Positions 36,162 through 46,014 of a stretch of DNA of 57,449 nucleotides are shown here, one piece after another. The notes beneath the pieces were generated by a model. That model saw only the letters and a list, made by a program, of their open reading frames with translations, did not search any database and was not told the origin of the DNA. Position 1 is the stretch's first letter. Every line of letters starts with the position of its first letter. The DNA comes from Gammaproteobacteria bacterium (lineage in GTDB: Bacteria > Pseudomonadota > Gammaproteobacteria > Eutrophobiales > Eutrophobiaceae), in contig JAJDUB010000076.1 in NCBI GenBank assembly GCA_022826885.1, positions 77,431 to 134,879 of the forward strand. The letters run 5' to 3'. A program made the position numbers and the translations under genes.

Positions 36162-36298
36162 ACTTTAATTCAATTATGAATTCTTACTACCTAATTACTA
36201 ATTTATAATTCGTACTCCTACTCTACAGGCCAAGCGGAGAAAAAACCATTATAATGACGCCTGAAATTTAATCCGAATATATATTTCACGGACACAAC

Positions 36299-37369
36299 AT
36301 GAGCGAAGACCCCAGACTGCTGGACATCAGGCATGCCTTCGTCGACCTTGCCGACAATCGCATGGGCACCAGGGCAATTTACTGTACGGACGATTTCTTC
36401 GCGCCCATGGAAAACCTGCTTAAACCGACAGAACCGGTACACATGCCCGGCAAGTTTACCGAGCACGGCAAGTGGATGGACGGGTGGGAATCCAGGCGCA
36501 GACGCAGGGGCGGCCATGATTACTGCATCGTGCGGTTGGGCGTATCGGGCATCATCAAGGCCGTGGACATAGATACCCGGTATTTTACCGGGAACTATCC
36601 GGCGCAGGCATCGCTGGAGGCGTGCAATACGGAAAACCCGCCGGATGAAAATACCGAGTGGACGGAGATCATCCCCAAGTCCAGCCTGGAAGGCGATTCC
36701 CATAACCTGTTCGATTCCGATGACACGAGCATCTGGACCCACGTGCGCCTGAATATTTATCCGGACGGCGGCGTTGCGCGCCTGCGCCTGTACGGTAACG
36801 TCTACCGTGACTGGTCCGACGTAACCGGCAAACAGTTGATCGACCTGGCTGCAGTAGAGAATGGGGGGCGGACGCTTGCCTGCAACGACGAGCATTTCGG
36901 CGTCATGGGGAACATCAACATGCCCGGCAGAGGCATCAACATGGGAGACGGTTGGGAAACCCGGCGCCGGCGCGACTCCGGCCACGACTGGCTCATCCTG
37001 CAACTGGGCCATGCCGGGATAGTCGAGCGCATTAATATCGACACCGCCTTTTTCAAGGGCAACTATCCGGACCGGGTCAGCCTGGATGCCCTGTACCTGT
37101 CCGGATTCACCAAGGACGCTCCCACGCTGGAAGAGGTTGCGTGGCACGATGTGCTGGGTCTCATTCTGGAACAGGACCCGGACGCGCTGCTCAAGGATGG
37201 CGCCACCTGGAAAACACTCCTGCCTGAACATAAAATGGGGCCCGACAGGGAACACCTGTTGAGGAAAGAACTGCAGGACACGGGGCCGGTCACCCATATC
37301 AGGATCAATATGCATCCCGATGGCGGCATCAGCCGCTTTCGCGTCTATGGCTACAAGTACAGTGAATAA
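36299..37369 (+). CDS. alc: Allantoicase
   Basis: 356 residues consisting of two repeats of the allantoicase domain, each with the pattern MDGWESRRRR...HDYCIVRLG and GDGWETRRRRDSGHDWLILQ, followed by IDTRYFTGNYP and IDTAFFKGNYPD. The enzyme hydrolyses allantoate to ureidoglycolate and urea. It is divergent from puuE and its end overlaps the phosphoribosyltransferase start. Neither ureidoglycolate lyase nor urease is seen in the window, so later steps must be coded elsewhere. A TATAAT at 36250-36255 is a possible -10 element, without a good -35. Confidence 0.93.
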   Translation: MSEDPRLLDIRHAFVDLADNRMGTRAIYCTDDFFAPMENLLKPTEPVHMPGKFTEHGKWMDGWESRRRRRGGHDYCIVRLGVSGIIKAVDIDTRYFTGNYPAQASLEACNTENPPDENTEWTEIIPKSSLEGDSHNLFDSDDTSIWTHVRLNIYPDGGVARLRLYGNVYRDWSDVTGKQLIDLAAVENGGRTLACNDEHFGVMGNINMPGRGINMGDGWETRRRRDSGHDWLILQLGHAGIVERINIDTAFFKGNYPDRVSLDALYLSGFTKDAPTLEEVAWHDVLGLILEQDPDALLKDGATWKTLLPEHKMGPDREHLLRKELQDTGPVTHIRINMHPDGGISRFRVYGYKYSE

Positions 37370-37937
37370 CAAGGGCGGGGACAAGTTTTACATTAGTTCC
37401 CGGGAATTGCTGGAAGATTCATTCCGGCTCGCCGCGGCGATTTATGCAAGCGGCTTCCGCCCCCATTTCATCGTCGGGATCTGGCGCGGCGGTTCACCGG
37501 TAGGCATTGCCGTGCAGGAATATTTTGAATTCCGCGGGGTGGAAACGGACCATATCGCCATCCGCACGTCTTCCTACACCGGCATCGGCGAGCAATCGAA
37601 TGCCATCCGGGTGCACGGACTGCATTACATCATCGAAAATGTTAACGCCGAGGATGCCCTGCTCATTGTCGATGACGTGTTCGATTCCGGCAGGAGCATC
37701 AGGGCGGTGCTGGATGAACTGGCGGAAAAGACCCGGCGCAATATGCCCGTCAACTTCAAAATCGCCTGTCCCTGGTACAAGCCCGGAAACAACAAAACGG
37801 GCATCGTGCCGGACTATTACGTCCACGAGACCGATAAATGGCTGGTGTTTCCCCACGAACTCGCCGGACTGACCATTGAGGAAATCAGGGAGGGAAAACA
37901 GGACCTGAGCGAAATCTGCGACCTGCTGGTGGAGTGA
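37362..37937 (+). CDS. Purine-type phosphoribosyltransferase
   Basis: About 191 residues. The conserved part begins KFYISSRELLEDSFRLAAAI, has GIWRGGSPVG and the PRPP-binding loop LLIVDDVFDSGRSI, and ends in the Trp-rich PDYYVHETDKWLVFPHE typical of hypoxanthine/guanine-xanthine type enzymes (COG2236-like). The GTG at 37362 is chosen; ATG codons at 37347 and 37320 would lengthen it inside the allantoicase gene. In every case it overlaps allantoicase, implying coupled translation. It would salvage a purine base to its nucleotide, complementing the breakdown enzymes beside it. The exact base is unknown. Confidence 0.85.
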   Translation: MNNKGGDKFYISSRELLEDSFRLAAAIYASGFRPHFIVGIWRGGSPVGIAVQEYFEFRGVETDHIAIRTSSYTGIGEQSNAIRVHGLHYIIENVNAEDALLIVDDVFDSGRSIRAVLDELAEKTRRNMPVNFKIACPWYKPGNNKTGIVPDYYVHETDKWLVFPHELAGLTIEEIREGKQDLSEICDLLVE

Positions 37938-37954
37938 GCGGTTGAATTACATCA

Positions 37955-37997
37955 GGGGTCAGAGTAAGAATTTCGTCAGAAATTTTACTCTGACCCC
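37955..37997. repeat. REP-like hairpin, GGGGTCAGAGTAA type
   Basis: The 13-base perfect stem GGGGTCAGAGTAA / TTACTCTGACCCC encloses a short loop that is itself partly complementary (GAATTTC / GAAATT). It lies 17 bases after the phosphoribosyltransferase stop and before the TPR gene. It may be an interspersed repeat related to those moved by REP-associated transposases, and may also act as a terminator-like structure. Confidence 0.75.
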
Positions 37998-38048
37998 ATA
38001 TATCATTTGCAGGTGTATTGGTTGTAAGCTAAAAAGCGGGAGAATGAT

Positions 38049-39527
38049 ATGTACTTAAAACGGCGCCTGGCCACGCTGGTGATACTCATGCCGTTACTTG
38101 CTGTCCAAGCTGCTGCACAGCAGTACGGAACCACGGATTTCCATGCCAGCGGCGACCCCGAAGCCCATGCCCTGTTTATCCGCGGCCTGGTAATGCTGCA
38201 CAATTTTGAATACGAAGACGCCAGGGCCGTATTCCGGCAGGCGCGCAACCTGGACCCGGACTTCGTCATGGCTTATTGGGGTGAAGCCCTTAGCCATGAA
38301 CATCCGCTGTGGAACCAGCAGAACCTGCCTGCGGCCAGGGCCGTGCTGGAACAACTGGCCCCGAGCGCCGAGGGACGGGTCGAGAGGGCGCAGACCGAAC
38401 GGGAAAAAGCGTACATCCGTTCGGTGAACATCCTGTTCGGCGAGGGTGACGCCAGGGAGCGTGATTACGCCTACAGCGCCGCCCTGCAGGCCATCAGCGA
38501 AACCTGGCCGGAGGACGTGGACGCCCGCGCCCTGTACGCGCTGTCGGTGCTGACCACCAGCCATGACGGCCGGGACTTCTACAAGTTCATGCAGGCCGGC
38601 GCCATCACGGAGGAACTGATGGACCGCGCGCCGCGCCACCCCGGTGTGCTGCATTACAATATTCACAGTTATGACGACCCAATCCACGCCCCCCTGGGCC
38701 TGCGCGCCGCGGACGTCTACTCCCAAGTAGCGCCCGACGCAGTCCACGCACTGCACATGCCGTCGCACATCTATTTCGCCCTGGGCGATTACGAACGCGC
38801 CGGCCACCTGAACGCCCGCTCATTTGAGGCTGCGCTGGACCGGATCGAGGAAAAAAATCTTCCCTACAACGGCCAGGCCTACCACTCGCTGTCCTGGCTG
38901 ATCTATTCGCGCCTGCAGGAAGACCGCTTCGATGAAGCCCGGCGCCTGGTGGGCTATGCCGAACAGGAATGGAAGAAAGCCGATACGCCGACCAACCGCA
39001 ACGGATTCATTATCTGCCGCAGTAACTACATCATTGACACACAGGCCTGGGACGACCCGCTGCTGGACCTTGAGATCAGTTACGACGGGGTATGGCCGTC
39101 CGCGGTTGCCATGGATCAATACGTCATGGGTATGCGGGCGCTGCACCGCGGCGACACCGGTACGGCCGGAACCATCGTGGACGCTTTTGTCGGTTCACCC
39201 AATCCGGACAGCAAGAACATCCGCGCCGCCGCGCCCACGGTGCTGAAACTGCTGCTGGAAGGCCGACTGGTGGTGGCAGAAGGGAAGCGCGAACAGGGTC
39301 TGGCGCTGATGCAGCAGGCCGTCGACCTGGAACAGACCCTTGCTCCCGCCATCGGCCCAGCCATGCCCCAACCTGCGGCGGAAGCCCTGGCGGACGTTTA
39401 CCTGGAAACCGGCGCCCCGGACCAGGCCCGGGAGAATTACGAACTGGCGCTGACCCGGGCAGTCAACCGCCGGCATTCTATGGAAGGGTTAAAAACCATT
39501 GACCACTCAATCAGGTCGGCCAACTAA
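38049..39527 (+). CDS. Exported tetratricopeptide-repeat protein
   Basis: 492 residues with a signal peptide (LATLVILMPLLAVQAAAQQ). TPR-like helix pairs follow: FIRGLVMLHNFEYEDARAVF, RQARNLDPDFVMAYWGEAL, YFALGDYERAGHLNARSFEA, and a C-terminal TPR (ADVYLETGAPDQARENYELA). His-rich stretches such as RHPGVLHYNIHSYDD and HALHMPSHIYFALG are conserved features of a family of uncharacterised periplasmic TPR proteins. No enzymatic motif is recognised. It stands alone on the plus strand after the REP-like hairpin. Function unknown. Confidence 0.8.
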   Translation: MYLKRRLATLVILMPLLAVQAAAQQYGTTDFHASGDPEAHALFIRGLVMLHNFEYEDARAVFRQARNLDPDFVMAYWGEALSHEHPLWNQQNLPAARAVLEQLAPSAEGRVERAQTEREKAYIRSVNILFGEGDARERDYAYSAALQAISETWPEDVDARALYALSVLTTSHDGRDFYKFMQAGAITEELMDRAPRHPGVLHYNIHSYDDPIHAPLGLRAADVYSQVAPDAVHALHMPSHIYFALGDYERAGHLNARSFEAALDRIEEKNLPYNGQAYHSLSWLIYSRLQEDRFDEARRLVGYAEQEWKKADTPTNRNGFIICRSNYIIDTQAWDDPLLDLEISYDGVWPSAVAMDQYVMGMRALHRGDTGTAGTIVDAFVGSPNPDSKNIRAAAPTVLKLLLEGRLVVAEGKREQGLALMQQAVDLEQTLAPAIGPAMPQPAAEALADVYLETGAPDQARENYELALTRAVNRRHSMEGLKTIDHSIRSAN

Positions 39528-39629
39528 TTATCATCACTTATAAACAATAATGATGATTGGAAGACTCTATATCCTGCTAAAATAGCAACCGATCAGACGG
39601 GGTTAAACAGATAATTCCACAAGAGTCTC

Positions 39630-40847
39630 ATGACACTTACCATCGACCAACTCCCCGCCATTGATATCACCGCAGCCTTTGCCTCCAGTGACGATTTTGA
39701 CACCATTGTCATGTCGGCCCATGAACGGGGGCCCTTCGCCCGCAGTGCGCGCGGCCTGGAGGTGCTGGGACACAAAGAATGTGTCGCCTTGTTAAGGGAC
39801 CGGCGATTATATTCCGATCATATGGGCCTGGTGGAGGCCATGAACTTTCCTGAGGGACCGGCAAAGGAATTCAAAAGATGCATGTTATTAAGCCATGGCC
39901 GGGATGCATACCGCACGCGTATCCGCCAGGCGCTGATACGGGCAATCGGCGCCTCGGTCATCGAAGAACAACGTCCCATGATCCGGCAACTGGTCAGGGA
40001 CCTTCTGCAGAAAATAGATCCGGACAAAGAATCCGACCTGCTGCACGATTTTGCTTTTTCGGTCCCGGCCAGCCTGTTCTGTCTATGGTTTGGCGCGCCG
40101 CTGAGTGATGCCCCCTGGGTCGCCGACCTGTCTGATCGGATCCTGAAGATATTCAGCAATAATCCTGAATATACCCCCGGTATCATCGCCGCCTACGATG
40201 AATTGTTTCCCTACGTCCAGAACCTCATAGACAATGCAATGGAAGCGCCGAAGGAAAATCTGCTTGCCAATTTCATTGCCCAGCACCAGGCTGGTTATTT
40301 CACTGAACAGGAGTTGTTCCACATTGTCTCCATGTTTAATGAGGCCAGTACCGACAATACCGCCCATGGTATCGCCACGGTCATCGGCCGGCTTGCGAGT
40401 GACAAGCAGCGTTGGCGGCAGGTCATTGATCATCCTGAATTGATTCCTGCTGCCGTCGATGAAAGTATCCGTTTGTCTGCCCGTATCAATACACTGGTCC
40501 GCTATGCTTCGGAAGACCTGGAATATGGCGGAGTCCTGATCCCTGAGGGCACACGGGTCCATCACCTGATACCCGCGGCCCACCGGGACCCGAGAGTTTA
40601 TGACGATCCGTTGCGCTACGATCCGACCCGGAAAGTTGTCCACCATCTCCTGGATTTCGGCGGCGGCATATATTCCTGTCTCGGTCAGTATGTAGCGTTA
40701 ATCGAGATCCAGGAAGCCGTTGCGGAACTGGTAGACAGCTACTCCAATGCCCGATTAAAAAGCTTCAGGATAAACACTAATATGTTTGTCAGCGAAGTAA
40801 GCGAACTCAAAGTCGAATTAAACGGGAGCAGAGCACAGGACGACTGA
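39630..40847 (+). CDS. Cytochrome P450
   Basis: 405 residues, a soluble bacterial P450. The heme-thiolate motif is DFGGGIYSCLGQ with Cys350. The I-helix oxygen-activation segment is NEASTDNTAHGI, with Thr preceded by Asp-Asn where class I enzymes often have Gly-x-Asp/Glu-Thr. The ExxR pair is in DESIRLSAR. It is followed 46 bases later by an MFS gene and then, convergently, by a broken TonB-dependent receptor. No ferredoxin or ferredoxin reductase is beside it. A role in O-demethylation or ring hydroxylation upstream of the protocatechuate genes is possible but unproven. Confidence 0.92.
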   Translation: MTLTIDQLPAIDITAAFASSDDFDTIVMSAHERGPFARSARGLEVLGHKECVALLRDRRLYSDHMGLVEAMNFPEGPAKEFKRCMLLSHGRDAYRTRIRQALIRAIGASVIEEQRPMIRQLVRDLLQKIDPDKESDLLHDFAFSVPASLFCLWFGAPLSDAPWVADLSDRILKIFSNNPEYTPGIIAAYDELFPYVQNLIDNAMEAPKENLLANFIAQHQAGYFTEQELFHIVSMFNEASTDNTAHGIATVIGRLASDKQRWRQVIDHPELIPAAVDESIRLSARINTLVRYASEDLEYGGVLIPEGTRVHHLIPAAHRDPRVYDDPLRYDPTRKVVHHLLDFGGGIYSCLGQYVALIEIQEAVAELVDSYSNARLKSFRINTNMFVSEVSELKVELNGSRAQDD

Positions 40848-40893
40848 ATGTCGTCAAAACGACTGAAGATAAAGTCTGGTTAGGGAAATCAGC

Positions 40894-42180
40894 ATGAACG
40901 AATTCAGGAAAGGCTGGGGACCGTTGTTGGCCGCAACAGTGGGTATGATGTGCGGCTTGCTCACAATAACCAATTACTCACAGGGATTCTTTGTCGGTCC
41001 CGTAACGGCCGATCTTGGCTGGTCGGCGCCTGAGTTCTTCTTTGCGTTCACGATCACGGCCTGTCTGGGGCTGTTTACTGCACCACTCATTGGTTCGCTC
41101 GCACCGAAGTACGGCATCAAGCGCCTGGGCATTCTCGGACTCGTCGGGCACGCGCTGGCGTACGTATTAATGTCGCTGAACAACGGATCGCTGACGCTGT
41201 GGTACCTGACATCCGCCGCACTCGCGATTCTCGGTGCGGGTACGCTGCCGATCATCTGGACGGCCGTCCTCAACGGCTGGTTTGAGAAGAACCTCGGCAA
41301 GGCAATCGGAATTACAATGGCGGGCACCGGATTTGGCGCATTCCTGTTGCCGCCGATCGCTGAGTTCCTGATTTCCAACTTTGGCTGGCGTACGGCATAT
41401 CAGGGAATCGGTATCGGCGCGTTGGCGTTGTCCCTGCCGATAGTTGTTTTGTTGTTCAATGAAAACCCGGAAGCGGGCTCCGGCGAAACAAATTCGATGG
41501 CGCCGGATACAGGCTGGGGAATGACGCGGGCTGAAGCGCTGCGCGGTTACCGTTTCTGGGTGCTCGGGAGTGTCTTGTTCATCACTGTTTTCGTCATTGT
41601 CGGTTTACTTTCGAATTTCGAGAGGATCATGGGAGCGCGCGGACTGGCGCGAGCGGATATTGCAAGTATCGCGGCGATAATGGGATTAACCATAATTATT
41701 GGTCGACTGCTGGTCGGCGTATTAGTTGACAAATTCTGGGCGCCCGGCGTCGCGTCCGTGTTTATTTCGATGCCCATCGTCGCGATGTTGCTGATGAAAT
41801 ATGGTGACCCGTCCATGGGGACCGGAATAGTAATCGGCATCGCTATAGGACTTGCCGCGGGCGCCGAATTGGACATGCTTGCCTATCTTACCCGTCGTTA
41901 TTTCGGCCCTGCACATTACCCCGCGATATTCGGCGGCATTTTCGCTTTTTTCGCGGTTGGCGCCGGTATTGCGCCACCCCTGTTCGGCGCAGGCGCGACG
42001 GTTTGGCATGGGTACGGTATGGTGCTGAACGCCTCGATCGGGTTATTGTTCCTGTCGATCATATTGTTCCTGATGCTTGGCAGATACCCGGAACGGCTTG
42101 CTGTGCATGCCGAAGCCGCCGGAAAGGATGCGGCGGCTTCACCGGATAATTTAAAAGACTTTAGTTGTATCGGTAATTGA
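40894..42180 (+). CDS. MFS transporter (monocarboxylate/OFA-like)
   Basis: 428 residues with 12 hydrophobic segments. Features such as NYSQGFFVGPVTADLGWSAP, LAPKYGIKRLGILGLVGHAL and MAGTGFGAFLLPPIAEFLIS follow the pattern of oxalate/formate and monocarboxylate-type MFS carriers. It follows the P450 gene by 46 bases and probably shares its transcript. The last 20 bases, encoding its final residues, overlap the 3' end of the convergent TonB-receptor gene. It probably imports an organic or aromatic acid (inference). Confidence 0.85.
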   Translation: MNEFRKGWGPLLAATVGMMCGLLTITNYSQGFFVGPVTADLGWSAPEFFFAFTITACLGLFTAPLIGSLAPKYGIKRLGILGLVGHALAYVLMSLNNGSLTLWYLTSAALAILGAGTLPIIWTAVLNGWFEKNLGKAIGITMAGTGFGAFLLPPIAEFLISNFGWRTAYQGIGIGALALSLPIVVLLFNENPEAGSGETNSMAPDTGWGMTRAEALRGYRFWVLGSVLFITVFVIVGLLSNFERIMGARGLARADIASIAAIMGLTIIIGRLLVGVLVDKFWAPGVASVFISMPIVAMLLMKYGDPSMGTGIVIGIAIGLAAGAELDMLAYLTRRYFGPAHYPAIFGGIFAFFAVGAGIAPPLFGAGATVWHGYGMVLNASIGLLFLSIILFLMLGRYPERLAVHAEAAGKDAAASPDNLKDFSCIGN

Positions 42181-44866
42181 AGGCCAGGCCGATTGTACGT
42201 GGCCGCAAGGTGAAAAAGTACTGGTGCACGCCTCCGGCTGCTGCTGCGGTATTTCCGGCTGATAAATTTTGTTCGTTCCCGATATTGCGCACAAAGAGTG
42301 ATGCGGTCCAGTTGTCATTGGATTCCAGGGCGATTGACGCATTAAACACTGCATAGGAATCAATTTCAAAGAAATCCCGTCCCAGATTTACATTTTGATT
42401 AAATGTCGATTGTGTGTCGCTGGAGTATTTTCCATCCACGTGGTAGGCAAGCGACCAGTTATTCATTTTAAGTGGTTGCAGGTAATCGAGAGCGAATGCA
42501 AAGGTATGGTCAGGCACACTCGGCAACGGATCGCCATCTGAAACTGTAATAAGGGGGAGTACCGTGAAGGGCGGTATAAAAAAGGACCCTGTCGTTCCGG
42601 CGACATAGTCTGATATGACGAAGTCCTTTGTGACCTCCGCATCGACGTATGAATATCCGATATTGTATGTCAGGCCTTCACCCAGGTTTCCGTTCAGTTC
42701 CAGCTCAATACCTTTTGTTTCGGCTTCATCTCCATTCAGCACAACCTTAAATCCATTTATTACCAGAGATTCAAACTGAAAATCGTCCCATTCAACAAGA
42801 TAGGCCGCGATTGAATAGTTTATATTCTCCGAGAGAGAACCTTTCAAACCTACTTCCCAATTGGTTGTGGTATCCGGTTGAAACTGGAGCAATGACGGCA
42901 AGGAAGCCTGGCGGCCACCTTGCGGAAGCGCATTGGCGCCGCCATGGCGGAACCCTTCGGCCCAGGTAAAATAAGCCATCATATCGTCGTTGATATCATA
43001 TGACGTGTTGACCTTGAAAATCTGGTCTTCAAAATCCCGCTTTGCATCATTAACGGTCGTGCCGCCTTCGAAAAACCGGGGCTGCTCGGGGCTTGAACAA
43101 AACAGGCCGCAAAACGGTATTAATGATTCAAAGTCGTGGGAAAATTCCTGCCAGAATGCCCGTATACCACCGGTAACCTGCCATTGATCGTTTATGTGCA
43201 TGGTCAACTCACCAAAGACGGCAATATCTTCAAATTTGAAAAGCCTGTCTTCCATAAAGGTGACATCCGGTAAATTAGCGTTGTTTCTGCCACGGGGAAA
43301 TCCGAGATTCGCTACATTGACGGTGGTATCAAATCTACTTAAACCCGGTTGCGTGGTAGTAGTCAGGCCGATCGATTCCCTGTCTTCATAATAAGCGCCG
43401 ATAACGTAGTCTATCCTGTTGTCTCCATTTGACGTGAGACGAACCTCCTGTGTAAACCGCTCGGTTTAATCAAAGGAAGAAGTAACACCGGCAGCTCGAG
43501 GATAAAATGAATTAAATGTCGCTACACTTGAACCACCCGGCGCCCTGGTAGGCAAATCAAAGCCGGTAAAATCAGGGGTATTGAAATAGCTGACTTCCGA
43601 ATAGGAAGTCGAAGACGTAACCGAAGCTATGCCAAGATCGATGTTCACTTCCGCATTAAAAATGTCAGCCTTGCTTTCGCCGGCTGATTTGAGGAACATG
43701 GTGTGGTCGTAGTCCCCTGCATCAGGAATCGTTACGCCACTGTTGGCGTAGAGCGTATTCCCACCTGCTCCGAGACAAGGCTGATTTGGGGTGAAAAAAT
43801 CCCTGGAGAATGCGACGCCTCCATTACAGGCATTGGCGTTGGAAAAGAATGACCCGGGGAAATTGGCGAGACTGGCGTCAACCAGTCCCCCGTCAAAGCC
43901 GGGGTTAACCCCGGAAAAATCATCTACTTCACTCTTCTGGTTGAGGTAGGTCAACTGGAGATCAATCGTATCCGACGGCGCCCAATGCAGGTTGGCGCGA
44001 ATCATATGGGACTGGGTATCATTGGTATCCTCTTCCGGAGCCAGTAGATACCCGCTGGCAAGGTCTCCGGGCACACTTGGCACCGGCTCACCGCTGCTGT
44101 CACGTTCTACAAGACCGATTCCGTCTATAAAGCCCCCCAGGTCATCCCAGCTCGCCACAAGCCTCAAGGCCAGGGTGTCTTCCACCAGGGGAATGTTGAC
44201 CGCGACATCACCGCCATAGCCGACCTCATCAGATTCCCACATGGAATCAAGATGCACATTGGCATCCATCGAAAACTCTCCCAGGTCGGCCGCTTTCGGT
44301 ATGAAGCGGATTGTCCCGCCAAGCGATCCCGAACCGTATAAGGTTCCCTGTGGGCCGCGCAATACTTCCACCCGTTCAATATCCTTCATTACGATAGGAA
44401 AAAATAACGGTGTCTCACCGAAATACATTGAAACTGCACCGGAACTGACGTCGGTGCCAAAGATGAGCCTGGAATCATTGGCATTAATGCCGCGGAGAAT
44501 AAAGGAATTCCGGCTGGAACGCAGCGATGCGCCCTGGTCCTTGAAATTGAGCCCCGGAACGAGACGGGAGACGTCACCTATATCGAAGGCCCGGGCGGTT
44601 TTAAGATACTCATCCGAATACGCTGAAATATTATAGGGGATATCCTGGATACTCTGCTCCCGGCGTTGCGCCGTGACCACTACTTCTTCAAGCGCTGATT
44701 GCGCCAAAGCCGGAGATGAATAAATACCGACCGCACATGCAAGCATCAGGGCCTTTGAATAAGGCTTGATTTGCCCGTTCTGACAGGAGTTTATTGTCTT
44801 TACACCCCATTCCGGTTTCTTTTCCACGATATTTCCCCCGGTTCGAAATTTATTTTTTGCCAGCAC
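42161..44866 (-). pseudogene. TonB-dependent receptor interrupted by an in-frame TAA
   Basis: From 44866 the frame encodes a signal peptide region (LMLACAVGIYSSPALAQ), TonB-box-like LEEVVVTAQRREQSIQDI, and a plug with VEVLRGPQGTLYGSGSLGGT. After 466 residues it meets TAA at 43466-43468 (after VTSSFD). The same frame continues TERFTQEVRLTSNGDNRIDY, a standard receptor segment, through the barrel to the terminal AFNYRYN at 42161. Apart from that one codon the gene is intact (about 900 codons). Recent inactivation, sequencing error or read-through are all possible. It converges on the MFS gene, overlapping by 20 bases. Confidence 0.88.
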
Positions 44867-45077
44867 AAAAGGTTATATTGGGTATAGTTTATTTAACTGC
44901 TGGACACCAATAGCTTTTGCTTTGATTGTCATGGGAAATAGTTACGCAACCGTCTTCAGGCGTTAACTTTTTGACTTTAAAAGGTAAAATAGGCTCACAG
45001 GTCAGCGATATCAATACACTCTCCAACAACAAGATGCAAAACGTCGGAACTACAGCCGGCAACGAGACCGACAAGTA
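44867..45077. other. Intergenic region between divergent receptor gene and ligI
   Basis: A 211-base AT-rich stretch that must hold promoters for both divergent genes. TTGACT occurs at 44971-44976 but no -10 box at proper spacing was found for ligI. No gene or repeat was recognised here. Confidence 0.5.
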
Positions 45078-45962
45078 ATGGATCCGGATTGGTTGCCGTT
45101 TCACCCGACCCCCAGCGCGCCTGAATTTGCGGTGCCTGACGGAGCTGTGGATGCACACTGCCACGTATTTGGCCCCGCGTCAGAGTTTCCTTTTGCGCCG
45201 GAGAGAAAATACACTCCCTGCGATGCGGGCAAAGGCAAATTATGGCAATTGCGGGATCACCTTGGTTTCTCACGCAATGTGATAGTGCAGGCCACTTGCC
45301 ATGGCGCCGACAATCGTGCACTGGTAGATGCCTTGCAGACCTCCGGGGGCAAGGCTCGAGGTATCGCCAGGGTGCGACCAACCGTAACCGGTGACGAATT
45401 GGCTCAATTGCACGTAGCCGGCGTACGCGGTGTACGCTTCAATTTTGTAAAGCGCCTGGTGAATAGCGTGCCCTTTGACGAGTTGGCCGGTATTGCAGAG
45501 CGAACCGCACCTTTGGGTTGGCACATCGTCATCTATTTTGAGGCAGCAGACCTGGCAGAGTATTACGATTTCTTCACATCCTTGCCTGCCACGGTGGTAG
45601 TGGATCATATGGGTCGCCCCGATGTCAGCCAACCAGTCAACGGCGCAGGGTTTAATCTCTTTATCAAACTGTTGGCTGATAATGAGAATTTCTGGTCAAA
45701 AGTCAGTTGCCCGGAGCGGATTTCAGAAGTTGGTCCGCCGGGATATGAAGATGTTATCCCCTTCGCCAGGCGTGTGATCGACGCTTTTCCTGATCGCGTG
45801 TTATGGGGAAGCGACTGGCCTCACCCCAATATGAAGTCTCACATGCCGGATGATGGTAAATTGGTGGACTTCATCCCCCGTATTGCCCCCACGCAAGAAC
45901 TACAATATAAACTGCTGGTTGATAACCCCATGCGCCTGTATTGGCCGGAACAGATCAGCTGA
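45078..45962 (+). CDS. ligI: LigI, 2-pyrone-4,6-dicarboxylate hydrolase
   Basis: 294-residue amidohydrolase. Family motifs are VDAHCHVFGP (metal-binding HxH), RGVRFNFVKRLVN, VVDHMGRPDV, WSKVSCPERIS and VLWGSDWPHPNMKSHMPDDG (shown in pieces), all of which mark LigI. It hydrolyses 2-pyrone-4,6-dicarboxylate to 4-oxalomesaconate in the protocatechuate 4,5-cleavage route, in the cytoplasm. It stands apart from the other pathway genes: a LysR regulator on the opposite strand separates it from galD-ligK-ligJ-pobA-ligAB. Confidence 0.93.
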   Translation: MDPDWLPFHPTPSAPEFAVPDGAVDAHCHVFGPASEFPFAPERKYTPCDAGKGKLWQLRDHLGFSRNVIVQATCHGADNRALVDALQTSGGKARGIARVRPTVTGDELAQLHVAGVRGVRFNFVKRLVNSVPFDELAGIAERTAPLGWHIVIYFEAADLAEYYDFFTSLPATVVVDHMGRPDVSQPVNGAGFNLFIKLLADNENFWSKVSCPERISEVGPPGYEDVIPFARRVIDAFPDRVLWGSDWPHPNMKSHMPDDGKLVDFIPRIAPTQELQYKLLVDNPMRLYWPEQIS

Positions 45963-46014
45963 TGATTTTGTGCGTAGCAGGTGAAAGCACTTTCGGCAAT
46001 AAACCTGTCCCCTG

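Noticed and set aside
39528-39560. Hairpin ATCATCA / TGATGAT after the TPR gene as a terminator
   Set aside because: The stem is short and AT-rich and no T-run follows, so it is not supported as a terminator.
17914-43468. TAA reassigned as a sense codon genome-wide
   Set aside because: Two genes have internal TAA, but many intact genes here (for example the NCS2 permease, allantoicase and S9 peptidase) end normally at TAA without extension into conserved sequence, so recoding of all TAA codons is excluded.
44889-45381. Minus-strand frames opposite the ligI start
   Set aside because: No conserved motif, and they overlap the well-supported ligI gene and its upstream region.
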